Assembly: GCA_965221375.1 (NCBI GenBank)
Contig: OZ244883.1
Span: 620,001-684,000, forward strand
From: Poriferisulfidus sp965221375
Lineage (GTDB): Bacteria; Pseudomonadota; Gammaproteobacteria; Poriferisulfidales; Poriferisulfidaceae
DNA length: 64,000 bases
Direction: 5' to 3'
The notes beneath the pieces were generated by a model, which ran no database searches, was not told the DNA's origin, and saw only the letters and a program-made list of their open reading frames with translations. Every line of letters begins with the position of its first letter. Positions within the stretch are counted from its first letter, which is position 1. This document shows positions 41,490 to 50,455 of the stretch, piece by piece. The position numbers and the translations under genes were made by a program.

Positions 41490-41706
41490 TATACAAAGGG
41501 CAAAGGGTCGGTAGAGTAATGGAATATACCAGAGACGCCGCCGGATGAGGGGTCATGGAGATGATGTTGCGGCATAGGTAGCCTTGTATTTGAAAACAAT
41601 CGGCAAAGTTCTCTTTTCACTATTACAATTGCGCCCTTTATTCTTGAGCCAAATCCATAACCGTTCGACAACGTTTGCAGAACAACATGAGAGACCAATA
41701 AAAGTT

Positions 41707-44058
41707 ATGTCCGCACACTGCACAACCGAAAACCACCCATTCCAACAGATGCGCATCATGCGCGGGTGGCTCGCATCGAGTCTTCTGTGCCTGGCCTCGG
41801 CCGCAGGAGCCAACCAGGAAGTGATTACCGTAATCGGTACACAAACTACCTTTCAACACGCCAATGTGCCAACCGGCACAGTAAATCTGATTCGCCTTGC
41901 ACCGGGAGGTGCGGTCAATCGCAACGGCATTCTGACCAGCATTCCCCAGTACCGGGGCCAACACACCTATCGGATCAAGACACAGTTGGACGGCCGCCAG
42001 CCGCACACGGCGGGGCCAAGTTGGATGGATAGTCCCCTGCACTACATGCCCAGTGCTCTGGTTGAAACACTGGAAGTGCATCGAGGCATTGCGCCGGTGC
42101 GCGCCGGTTCCGCTCTGGGCGGTTACATCAACGCCAAATCGTATGCGGGGGCTTATGCCTTCTCCGGCGAATACGAGTTCCACGGCCGAATCACTGCCGA
42201 CAACTTTTCATTCAACGGTAGCAACAGTGCCAGTGCGCTGATGGGAGTTGCCAATGACCGGATGCGCCTCTTCGGCTATGCCGTGCACGAAGAGGGTGAC
42301 GAGATACAGGGGGCCGATCAGGAAATCGGAAGTTCCCAGTATGAACGTGATTTTTTAGGCATGGGTATCGGTCGTCGTTGGAGCAAAGGGGAGGCGACGT
42401 TCAGTTATTCCCGCAATAACACAGGGGATGCCGGGACCCCGGTATTGCCGATGGATGCAGAGTTTTATCACACGGACATGTTCAACGCGAGAGGGCAATG
42501 GAATCTGGGGACGTGGGACGTGGAGGCACAGGTGCACTACCAGCACACCGATCACGAAATGACCAACTACCATCTGCGCCCGGCTCCGGATGCGACGCCG
42601 ACCACATGTGAGACGGCTCCGAACACTCCAGGTTGCATTTTGCCGCCCTTTCGGGGCACGGACCGTCGTCATGTGCGCGTAGACGGAGAATCCACGGGCG
42701 CCAAAATACATGCAATCCGACAGTACGCGGGAGGCACGTTGCGTATGGGTCTGGATATGCGCCAAAGTGACCATGACGCCCGTATCACCGATCCGGATGT
42801 AGGGTTGTTTTTTGTCGAGAATTTCAATAACGCGACGGTGGATGAATATGGCGTCTTCGCAGAATGGAGTGGCGCCCTGCACGAGACGTGGGATGCCGAT
42901 TTCGGAGTGCGCATACAGCACACGCGAACCGATTCGGACCCGGTGGCCCATTTCCGTCCGACATGCACATTGCTGCGCCGGGTCAATCCGACTCATGGGA
43001 AATATGGAACCCAGAACGGGGGCGGCACCCTGCATCAGAACTACGGTCCCAGCCAAGGTTACGACAATTACTGCGACAACCCCAATCTGCAGACATCGGA
43101 CTGGATGCCGGGACCGGCCATGGCGCTGGGGCGATTGAGCAGCCGATTCAATGCAGCGGATCTCAGTCAGAACGATACGGAAATTGATGCAGTCGCGGTT
43201 TTTCGCCATGACTGGAGTCGGGAAATCACCCTTGAATTCGGAGTGGCACACAAGACGCGCGCACCCGCTTACATGGAACGTTACCTGTGGGTGCCTTTGG
43301 AGGTCAATGCCGGTCTGGGCGACGGCAACAACAACGTAGGCTCTTTGGACTTGAAACCGGAAAAATCCTGGCAGCTGGAATTGGGGTTACAGTGGCAGGG
43401 ACGCGGCCTGATGTTTTCGCCGCGGGTGTTTATGCATCGCACCGATGACTATATCACCGGAATTCCGACGGACGACGCGGATGTCAAGACCGTCAGCGGC
43501 AAACTCAACGGCGATGCGACCCCGGTCAAACTTGCCAATGTGGATGCCGAGTTTTATGGGGCGGATATGGTGTTCAGCATGCCAGTGGGAGAGGCGTGGC
43601 AGTTGGATGGGACGGTCAGTTATGTGCGAGGCAAATTACGCGAATCTTTTCCGAGCCAAGACGGCACTCGCATAATCGAGGACGACAATGTGTATCGCAT
43701 TCCCCCGATGCGAGGGCTGTTTACCCTCTCGCGACAGCTCAACAATTGGGTGGTGTCGACGGAAATTGACTGGGTGGCGCGGCAGTCAAAAATTTCGCAA
43801 CTCCTGTTGGATGATCCCGCCAATCCGGCGAATCACAACCGGGCGACTTCCGGTTATGCGTTGTACAACCTGCGCGCCCATTATCAAAATCCGGAAAACG
43901 GTTTGAGAATGCACGCCGGCGTGGAAAATTTGACGAATCGCGCGTATACGGATGCGATGAGTAGTTTCAATCGTTCCACAGCAGGAGATGTGCCGGTGGG
44001 CGAACGTCTGCCCGGACCAGGGCGAAACGTCTACGTGCAGTTTGCCTGGGAGTGGTAA
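41707..44058 (+). CDS. TonB-dependent outer membrane receptor
   Basis: A receptor of up to 783 residues. The signal peptide is RGWLASSLLCLASAAGA, so the start may be 41707, 41749 or 41758. The plug domain contains TVIGTQTTFQHANVPTGTVN and VETLEVHRGIAPVRAGSALG, and the barrel ends in FAWEW with the terminal aromatic residue. Two extracellular loops contain cysteine pairs (TTCETAPNTPGC, HFRPTCTLL). Its substrate cannot be read from sequence. Fur lies next in convergent orientation and thiC is divergent upstream, so iron, another metal or thiamin are the candidates. Confidence 0.88.
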   Translation: MSAHCTTENHPFQQMRIMRGWLASSLLCLASAAGANQEVITVIGTQTTFQHANVPTGTVNLIRLAPGGAVNRNGILTSIPQYRGQHTYRIKTQLDGRQPHTAGPSWMDSPLHYMPSALVETLEVHRGIAPVRAGSALGGYINAKSYAGAYAFSGEYEFHGRITADNFSFNGSNSASALMGVANDRMRLFGYAVHEEGDEIQGADQEIGSSQYERDFLGMGIGRRWSKGEATFSYSRNNTGDAGTPVLPMDAEFYHTDMFNARGQWNLGTWDVEAQVHYQHTDHEMTNYHLRPAPDATPTTCETAPNTPGCILPPFRGTDRRHVRVDGESTGAKIHAIRQYAGGTLRMGLDMRQSDHDARITDPDVGLFFVENFNNATVDEYGVFAEWSGALHETWDADFGVRIQHTRTDSDPVAHFRPTCTLLRRVNPTHGKYGTQNGGGTLHQNYGPSQGYDNYCDNPNLQTSDWMPGPAMALGRLSSRFNAADLSQNDTEIDAVAVFRHDWSREITLEFGVAHKTRAPAYMERYLWVPLEVNAGLGDGNNNVGSLDLKPEKSWQLELGLQWQGRGLMFSPRVFMHRTDDYITGIPTDDADVKTVSGKLNGDATPVKLANVDAEFYGADMVFSMPVGEAWQLDGTVSYVRGKLRESFPSQDGTRIIEDDNVYRIPPMRGLFTLSRQLNNWVVSTEIDWVARQSKISQLLLDDPANPANHNRATSGYALYNLRAHYQNPENGLRMHAGVENLTNRAYTDAMSSFNRSTAGDVPVGERLPGPGRNVYVQFAWEW

Positions 44059-44088
44059 GCCGGCCGCGCAAGCGACCCGGTGTTGGCT

Positions 44089-44538
44089 TTATTTGTTCAG
44101 ACAGCTCATGCAGCGCCCGTACAAATAAAGGGCGTGTTTCTGCAGGCTGAATTTTTCGCGCTCTGAAATATCGCGCAAACGTTCAAGCAATTCGTTGTCC
44201 TTGAATTCGATGACGGTGCCGCAATCCATGCAGATCAAGTGCTCATGGGGAGTCTGGTCGTCGTTGAGCTCGTAGACGGCGCGGTTGTTGTCGAAATTGT
44301 GGCGCATCACCAGACCCGCCTGCTCAAACTGGGTCAACACTCGATAAACGGTGGCCAGGCCGACTTCCTCGTTGTCCTGCAGCAGTAGCCGATATACATC
44401 TTCCGCCGACAGATGACGCTCCTCGGCACTCTCCAGCACCGCCAGGATTTTGAGGCGGGGTACAGTGCTTTTCAGCCCGGCTTTGCGCAGACCGTCGTCG
44501 CTCATCGAAAAATTGGGTCTGATTTGTGACTCCTTCAT
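44089..44538 (-). CDS. fur: Ferric uptake regulator
   Basis: Fur represses iron-uptake genes when loaded with Fe(II). The protein has up to 149 residues; the second ATG (44505) would give the usual N-terminus MSDDGLRKAGLK. The winged-helix domain shows KSTVPRLKILAVLESAEE and LATVYRVLTQFEQAGLVMRH. The dimer domain has HEHLICMDCGTVIEFKD and a C-terminal YLYGRCMSC, matching Fur rather than Zur. It converges with the receptor gene (30 bases) and diverges from the 68-residue gene. Confidence 0.93.
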   Translation of the reverse strand: MKESQIRPNFSMSDDGLRKAGLKSTVPRLKILAVLESAEERHLSAEDVYRLLLQDNEEVGLATVYRVLTQFEQAGLVMRHNFDNNRAVYELNDDQTPHEHLICMDCGTVIEFKDNELLERLRDISEREKFSLQKHALYLYGRCMSCLNK

Positions 44539-44602
44539 GTTAGCACAGCCGGTGGGTTGAAGCCTTTGCTAATATAGTCGTATTTTCTATGGGAGGATCC
44601 CG

Positions 44603-44809
44603 ATGAGTGAAGAAAATCGTAAAGATATCCGCATGTTGCTGAAACGCTTCGGGGTGCAGGCGGATGAGTCCATCGTGCGGCATCTGGCATTGTTGGACGC
44701 ACCGACGCCGTTGCGGTTGCGCTGTACGCTGGAGGATTTGACGGATTACGGTGAGCAAGCGCCGCAGACGCCTCTGCAAGTGGTGATCGAGGGCGAAATC
44801 CAGGCGTAA
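44603..44809 (+). CDS. Small protein of unknown function
   Basis: A 68-residue acidic soluble protein that I do not recognise. The frame begins at 44603 after a strong ribosome-binding site (GGGAGG, 12 to 7 bases upstream). TTGAAG near 44556 and TATTTT near 44580 could form a promoter. The sequence starts SEENRKDIRMLLKRFGVQAD with helical character and continues LRLRCTLEDLTDYGEQ. It is divergent from fur (64 bases) and convergent with the FtsN-like gene (6 bases). Coding signals are good but function is unknown. Confidence 0.7.
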   Translation: MSEENRKDIRMLLKRFGVQADESIVRHLALLDAPTPLRLRCTLEDLTDYGEQAPQTPLQVVIEGEIQA

Positions 44810-44815
44810 ATTTCT

Positions 44816-45379
44816 CTAACGGCGTGCCTGAACCAGGAGCGTGTCAATTTGATGCTGGCTGAGACGGGTGCGAAGTTTGTGAAGTTCGTTGAGATCCTGG
44901 TACGGCCCAATCCGTACGCGATGCCAGTGGTCTTGGTCGACGGCCACTTTTTCAATGGTGGCGACCGCTCCCAATAACGCCACCCGCGCTTTTTGTGCTT
45001 CCGCCTCTTGGTGCTTGCGGAAGGAACCGACTTGAAGGTAATAGGTGCCGGTACTCGAAGAAGCCGGCGTATCCGGCACCGGTTCGCCGGTTTTTGGAGG
45101 GGTAGTGACGCCCGCACTCTGATCCGGCACGACCATTTCCTGGCTGGGCAAAATGGTGTAGAAATCAAACTTCAGGGGACTTTCCTGAAGGGTCTTGGAA
45201 GGGCGGGTTGCACTGTCCTTCGGCCATTGCCAGTCCTGGGCCACATTAAACAGACCGGCGCCGCCGATGCCCAGCAGCAGGCCGCCACCCAGCAGCAACC
45301 AGGCAGGTAGAGGTCGCCGCGCGCGGTTGGAGGGCTTGCGTTTTTTGGCGGTGGAAGCGCGTTTTTTAGGGGCCGGCAT
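44816..45379 (-). CDS. FtsN-like SPOR-domain cell division protein
   Basis: A 187-residue bitopic protein: basic cytoplasmic N-terminus (KKRASTAKKRKPSNRARR), one membrane helix (AWLLLGGGLLLGIGGAGL), a proline-rich periplasmic linker and a C-terminal SPOR domain (YYLQVGSFRKHQEAEAQKAR to DTLLVQ) that binds denuded glycan strands at the septum. This architecture and the position right after argS are those of FtsN, which activates septal peptidoglycan synthesis. The start overlaps the argS stop by one base. The name ftsN is likely but the essential motif is not obvious. Confidence 0.85.
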   Translation of the reverse strand: MPAPKKRASTAKKRKPSNRARRPLPAWLLLGGGLLLGIGGAGLFNVAQDWQWPKDSATRPSKTLQESPLKFDFYTILPSQEMVVPDQSAGVTTPPKTGEPVPDTPASSSTGTYYLQVGSFRKHQEAEAQKARVALLGAVATIEKVAVDQDHWHRVRIGPYQDLNELHKLRTRLSQHQIDTLLVQARR

Positions 45380-47133
45380 TACATGCTCTCCGGGGCTTCC
45401 AAACCCAGTAAATCAAGACCGTTCGCAAGTACCTGACGCACCGCCAGGGCCAGGCGCAGTCGCGCGCAACGCACAGAAGTGTCATCGTCCAACACGGTGA
45501 CTGCATTGTAAAAGGCATGAAATTCCTTGGCGAGGCTGCGCAAGTACACGGTTAACTGGTGGGGTTCGCGCTCCTGGGCTGCGCTCAACAGGACTTCCTG
45601 GTACGAAGACAAGCGTTTCTGCAGAGCGTGTTCGCTGGCATGCGTCAACGGCGACAAGTCGCACGGCGTCGTGGGCGGGGTTCCTCCTTGCTGTTTCAGG
45701 CGTTCTAAAACGCTGCAGATACGGGCATGCGCGTACTGCGCGTAGTAGACCGGATTATCGGCGCTTTGCTCAACCGCCAAGGCCAAATCGAAGTTCAAAT
45801 GTTGTTCGGCGCCGCGCATGACGTAGAAGAAACGCGCCGCATCGCGTCCGACTTCACGCAGCAGGGAGTCGAGCGTGACAAATTGCCCCGAGCGGGTCGA
45901 CATCGGGATTTTTTCCGTACCGCGGTAGAGACTGGCGAACTGCACCAAAAGGATTTCCAACCGGGCGGGGTCGGCCCCCAGTGCTTGGACGGCGGCCCGC
46001 ACTCGGGCCTCGTAGCCGTGGTGGTCGGCTCCCCAGATATTGATGATGGCGCCGTAGCCGCGCGCCAGTTTTTCGGCATGGTAGGCAATGTCCATCGCGA
46101 AATAGGTCCATTGACCATTGCTGCGACGAACCACGCGGTCCTTTTCGTCGCCGAACTCGCTGGCGCGAAACCATTGCGCACCTTGTAATTCGTAAAGATG
46201 ACCGGCTTCCTGCAGTTGCGCCATAACACGGTCGACGACGCCTTCCTCCAGCAACGCCCGTTCCGATTGCCAGCAGTCAAACACGACGCCGAAGTGTTCC
46301 AGATCCCGCTGAATCCGTGCGAGCAGGGTTTCGCAGGCCGTCGTCGCGATTTGCAACCAAATGGGTTCGCTCAACAACTCGCGTCCCTGCAGAATGAAAA
46401 AATCCAGATAGGCTTGTCGGCCGTCTTCTTTGGGGCCGTCTTCCGGGGCGGTGGCGGCGAGGTTCTCAAAAGGGCGGTGCCACACATCGCCCTGTTCGCG
46501 ATGCAGATCGGCGGCGATATCCAAAATGTAGTCGCCTTGGTAGCCGGCATGGGGGAATTTAATGGGTTCCCCGCACAGTTCCAGATAGCGCAACCAGACG
46601 GAAAGCGCCAGAATATCCATTTGCCGCCCGGCATCGTTGACAAAGTATTCGCACTCCACGGTGTGACCGGTGGCCTTGAGAAGGCGGGCGAGACAGGACC
46701 CCAGAGCCGCGCCGCGGCCATGGCCCACATGCAGGGGACCAGTCGGGTTGGCGGAGACATACTCAATCAGCACCCGTTGCCTGCTGCCGGGCGGGTGGGT
46801 GCCATGGTTGCGGCCTTCCTCCAAAATCTGATCGATGATCTCAAACTTGGCGGTGTCGGACAATCGGAAGTTGATGAAGCCGGGCCCGGCCACCTCCGCG
46901 CTTGATATTTGCGGATGTTCGGGCAGGTGTTCGATGATTTGTGCAGCAAGTTCCCGGGCTTCCACCTGGGCATCGCGGGCCAGCATCAGCGCCAGATTGG
47001 AGGCGTAATCGCCGTGTTTCGGGTCTTTGGTGGGGGTAATCTGAATGCGTTGCGCATCGACAGGCGGCAACACCTCTTGCTCATGCAGGCGCTGCCAGGC
47101 ATGGCTTAAATTTTCGATGAGCACACTTTTCAT
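45379..47133 (-). CDS. argS: Arginyl-tRNA synthetase
   Basis: A class I synthetase that charges tRNA-Arg. From the ATG at 47133 it has 584 residues. The HIGH-like motif is NPTGPLHVGHGRGAALG, and the KMSKS-region reads KIPMSTRSGQFVTLDSL, a form seen in many ArgS proteins that lack the canonical lysine. The N-terminal Arg-specific domain begins MKSVLIENLSHAWQRLHEQE, and the C-terminal DALR anticodon domain ends VRQVLANGLDLLGLEAPESM. The upstream reading frame without homology was rejected. Confidence 0.96.
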   Translation of the reverse strand: MKSVLIENLSHAWQRLHEQEVLPPVDAQRIQITPTKDPKHGDYASNLALMLARDAQVEARELAAQIIEHLPEHPQISSAEVAGPGFINFRLSDTAKFEIIDQILEEGRNHGTHPPGSRQRVLIEYVSANPTGPLHVGHGRGAALGSCLARLLKATGHTVECEYFVNDAGRQMDILALSVWLRYLELCGEPIKFPHAGYQGDYILDIAADLHREQGDVWHRPFENLAATAPEDGPKEDGRQAYLDFFILQGRELLSEPIWLQIATTACETLLARIQRDLEHFGVVFDCWQSERALLEEGVVDRVMAQLQEAGHLYELQGAQWFRASEFGDEKDRVVRRSNGQWTYFAMDIAYHAEKLARGYGAIINIWGADHHGYEARVRAAVQALGADPARLEILLVQFASLYRGTEKIPMSTRSGQFVTLDSLLREVGRDAARFFYVMRGAEQHLNFDLALAVEQSADNPVYYAQYAHARICSVLERLKQQGGTPPTTPCDLSPLTHASEHALQKRLSSYQEVLLSAAQEREPHQLTVYLRSLAKEFHAFYNAVTVLDDDTSVRCARLRLALAVRQVLANGLDLLGLEAPESM

Positions 47134-47267
47134 GCGATAAAACAGATGGCAGGCATTGGGTGCAGCAGCAAGTCCCGCAGACGGGAAACAGCACGGGATG
47201 CGCCAAAACAATCATAGCATTTAGCCTCAAACTGCAGAGTTGGGGAGCGGGCAAGTAAAATGACGCG

Positions 47268-47981
47268 ATGCGCACAATCGGGCTCATACTGATCGTGATG
47301 TTCGATGCGGCGCTCGCTTCATCTGAGGTCGATCCGGCGGCGGAATGGTTTCGCGCGGATGCGCCGCATGTGTATTTGGTGCGGCAGGGCGAGGATGCGA
47401 TGAGTGCAGCCCGGCAATTCGTCAAGCAACCGCATTTTTGGGACCGAGTCTGGTGCCCCTGGCCCGGCTATGCCTCAGCGAATTCCATCGCACCCGGCGA
47501 TCTGCTGGTGCGGGTGCACATCAACGGCCGCAGTTGGATACAGCGGGTCCGACGAGGGGACGGCGAACGCCCGCATGTCCGGGCAATGGAAGCCTTCGCC
47601 GATCTTACCTTTGAGCCGTTTGAGTTTGTGCCGAATCCGGACATCTTGCCGCCCCTGCATCTCGCGGTGGATTTGACGGAAGTGGAGGCGAGCGAGCCGA
47701 TCAAAGCCATTCATGCGCAAATCACGGACGTGTGGCCCCGCACGGCCGAGCAGCCGATGACCATGATTCGCGTGGATGTCGGCAGTCGCGATTTTCTGAA
47801 GATCGGTTCGGCGTTGCTGGTCATTCCCGCAGGCAATACTGGAGGTGCAGAAGGCTGGCTTCGCGCGGTCGTCGCGGCGGCTTTTCCCCAGTACAGTTAT
47901 GCGGTGCTATGGGATGCACAAGTCCCGATGGCAGGGGAGGGTGTGGTGCGCAGCCCGATGGCCTGGTGTGAGACAGGTTGA
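47268..47981 (+). CDS. LysM-like exported protein, degenerate
   Basis: A 237-residue exported protein with a short signal peptide (TIGLILIVMFDAALA). Residues about 35-85 (YLVRQGEDAMSAARQFVKQP to NSIAPGDLLVRVH) resemble the LysM domain found in proteins upstream of dprA, where the pattern is YVVxxGDTLWDIA and NPxLIYPGD. The Gly-Asp-Thr core has become GED and the tryptophan-rich part is altered. The rest follows the C-terminal pattern loosely. In relatives this gene precedes dprA; here topA follows directly. Peptidoglycan binding is possible but uncertain. Confidence 0.68.
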   Translation: MRTIGLILIVMFDAALASSEVDPAAEWFRADAPHVYLVRQGEDAMSAARQFVKQPHFWDRVWCPWPGYASANSIAPGDLLVRVHINGRSWIQRVRRGDGERPHVRAMEAFADLTFEPFEFVPNPDILPPLHLAVDLTEVEASEPIKAIHAQITDVWPRTAEQPMTMIRVDVGSRDFLKIGSALLVIPAGNTGGAEGWLRAVVAAAFPQYSYAVLWDAQVPMAGEGVVRSPMAWCETG

Positions 47982-48077
47982 ACTGATTTTTAAACAATCT
48001 GCTATATAGTAGGCGCCCCGTAACAAGCGGCCGCCTTTGAAAAACGCCGTGCCACAAACCGACATCCATTTGCCGTT

Positions 48078-50438
48078 ATGCCTGCGAATCTGGTCATAGT
48101 AGAGTCCCCCTCGAAAGCAAAAACGATTGAGAAATATTTGGGTCCTGATTTCCAGGTGTTGGCGTCTTATGGGCACGTTCAGGACCTGGTGCCGAAGGAC
48201 GGCGCCGTCGATACGGAAAACGAATACCAGCTCAAATACCAGGTCGAGCCGCGCAGTGAAAAACATCTGCGCGCCATTTCCGCAGCCCTGAAAAAATGTG
48301 AGGCCTTGTATCTGGCGTCGGACCCGGATCGCGAGGGTGAGGCCATTTCATGGTCGCTGCAGACGCTGCTGGAGCGTCGCAAAAAACTGACGGACAAGAA
48401 GATTTATCGGGTGGTGTTTCACGAAATCACGCCGGAGGCGGTCACGTACGCCTTGAAGCACCCGCGGGCCGTGTCGTCGGACCTGGTCAATGCCTATCAG
48501 GCGCGTCGCGCGATTGATCACCTGTTCGGCTTCAATCTGTCTCCGCTGTTGTGGCGCAAGATCGCGCCCAAACTTTCCGCCGGGCGCGTACAAAGTCCGG
48601 CCCTGCGCATGATTGTCGAGCGAGAAATGGAGATCGAGGCGTTCAAGCCGCAGGAATATTGGACGGTTCATGCGACGCTGGCGCATGACGGGCAGCAATT
48701 CCCCGCCAAGCTTCATGCGCTGGACGGGAAGACTTTGAAAAAATTCGATTTACCGGACGAGGCCACTTCCAAGGCCGCACACGATGCGGTGCAGGCATGT
48801 GCAGGGTATCTGCAGGTGATGCAGGTGGAGCGCAAGGAACGTCATCGGCATCCGACGCCGCCATTTACGACCTCGACGCTGCAGCAGGAGGCCTCGCGAA
48901 AACTGCGTTTTTCAGCACGCCGGACCATGCAGATCGCGCAGCAGTTGTATGAAGGGGTGGATCTGGGATCGGGAGCCGTGGGTTTGATCTCCTACATGCG
49001 CACGGATTCAGTGACGCTGTCGGCATCGGCACTACGCAATTTGCGCGAGGTGATTACCGAACGTTACGGCAAAGATCAGCTCCCGCCGTCACCACGACGC
49101 TTCAAGACCAAAACGCGCAATGCCCAAGAGGCCCATGAGGCGATTCGCCCGACCGACGCCTCCTTGCTGCCGGAAAAAGTGCGTAATGCGCTGACGGAAG
49201 ATCAGCGGAGGTTGTACGAGTTGATTTGGAAACGGGCCGTAGCTTGCCAGATGATTCCCGCCGTCATCGACCAGGTCGGAGTCGATCTTTCCGTCAAGAA
49301 CACCCAAATACTCACCCACGCAACACCCCCCTTGAAAGTTCCGACCCTGCGGGCTGTGGGCTCTCACGTCAGGGTGCCGGGATTCATGCAGGTCTACCTG
49401 GAAGGCTCGGATGTCAAGGTGGCCAGTGATGAGCAGTATCTTCCAAAGTTGTCCGAAGGGGATGCGGTGACGATTGAGAATGTGGAAGCGCGACAACATT
49501 ACACCGAGCCGCCCCCGCGCTATACGGAAGCCTCGTTGGTCAAAAAGCTGGAAGAAAATGGCATTGGCCGTCCCTCCACCTATGCCGACACCATGACCAA
49601 ACTGGTCAGTCGCCAATACGCGGTGTTGAACAAGCGCGCTTTCGTGCCGACGGCGGTCGGCAAAGCGGTATGCAAATTCCTGTCGGAACACTTCACCTCC
49701 TATGTCGATTACCAGTTCACCGCGCAAATGGAAGACACCCTGGACAGCGTGGCCCGCGGTGAGACGCAATGGGTTCCGGTGGTTGACAAGTTCTGGAAGC
49801 CTTTTGCCGCGCAATTGGAGGACAAGAGCACGACGGTGTCGCGCCATGACGCGCAAATGATGCGCGAATTGGGCATGGACCCGAAATCAGGAAAACCGGT
49901 GCGGGTGCGGGTGGGGCGTTACGGCCCATTCGTACAGCTGGGCGATCGGGAAGATGAGGAGAAGCCGCGTTTTGCCAGTTTGCGCGAGGACCAAAGTTTC
50001 GAGAATCTGACTCTTGACGAGGCGTTGGATTTATTGAAATTACCGCGTTCGCTGGGGGTCAGTGACGCGGGGGACCCGATTGAAGTGAACCTGGGTCGTT
50101 ACGGTCCATTCGTCAAATACGGTGAGAAAAAATACGTGTCCTTGCCCGAAGGCGAGGATCCACTGACGATTACCCGCGAACGGGCGGAAGAATTAATCGC
50201 CGCCCACAAGCAGGCCCAGGCCAATCGGATTATTCAGGATTTTGGGGATATCCAGGTACTCAACGGGCGCTATGGGCCGTACATCACCCGTAGCGGGCAA
50301 AACGTAAAAGTCCCCAAGGACCAGGATCCGGCCACGTTGACGCAAGCGGAATGTGAAACGTACCTGGCACAAGCTCCAGCCCGCAAGCGCCGTGCCGGCG
50401 GGCGACGGACTGCCGCGAAGAAGAAGCGCAAGTCCTAA
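48078..50438 (+). CDS. topA: DNA topoisomerase I
   Basis: TopA relaxes negative supercoils. The 786-residue protein has the Toprim motif (LVIVESPSKAKTIEKYLG and YLASDPDREGEAISWSL) and the active-site tyrosine in VGLISYMRTDSVTLSASALR (about residue 312). The C-terminus lacks the zinc-finger cysteines of E. coli TopA. Instead it has repeats with PVRVRVGRYGPFVQLGDRED, IEVNLGRYGPFVKYGEKKYV and VLNGRYGPYITRSGQNVKVP, and a lysine-rich tail (KKKRKS). This is the form found in many other bacteria. No dprA gene lies beside it. Confidence 0.96.
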   Translation: MPANLVIVESPSKAKTIEKYLGPDFQVLASYGHVQDLVPKDGAVDTENEYQLKYQVEPRSEKHLRAISAALKKCEALYLASDPDREGEAISWSLQTLLERRKKLTDKKIYRVVFHEITPEAVTYALKHPRAVSSDLVNAYQARRAIDHLFGFNLSPLLWRKIAPKLSAGRVQSPALRMIVEREMEIEAFKPQEYWTVHATLAHDGQQFPAKLHALDGKTLKKFDLPDEATSKAAHDAVQACAGYLQVMQVERKERHRHPTPPFTTSTLQQEASRKLRFSARRTMQIAQQLYEGVDLGSGAVGLISYMRTDSVTLSASALRNLREVITERYGKDQLPPSPRRFKTKTRNAQEAHEAIRPTDASLLPEKVRNALTEDQRRLYELIWKRAVACQMIPAVIDQVGVDLSVKNTQILTHATPPLKVPTLRAVGSHVRVPGFMQVYLEGSDVKVASDEQYLPKLSEGDAVTIENVEARQHYTEPPPRYTEASLVKKLEENGIGRPSTYADTMTKLVSRQYAVLNKRAFVPTAVGKAVCKFLSEHFTSYVDYQFTAQMEDTLDSVARGETQWVPVVDKFWKPFAAQLEDKSTTVSRHDAQMMRELGMDPKSGKPVRVRVGRYGPFVQLGDREDEEKPRFASLREDQSFENLTLDEALDLLKLPRSLGVSDAGDPIEVNLGRYGPFVKYGEKKYVSLPEGEDPLTITRERAEELIAAHKQAQANRIIQDFGDIQVLNGRYGPYITRSGQNVKVPKDQDPATLTQAECETYLAQAPARKRRAGGRRTAAKKKRKS

Positions 50439-50455
50439 TTCAAGGAAGAGTGCGG

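Noticed and set aside
41490..41706. TPP riboswitch before thiC or the receptor gene
   Set aside because: The CTGAGA and ACCTGATC-like conserved blocks were not found on either strand.
48003..48010. topA promoter TTGAAC / TATATA
   Set aside because: The spacing is 19 bases and the -35 lies on the preceding stop codon; too weak to list as a feature.
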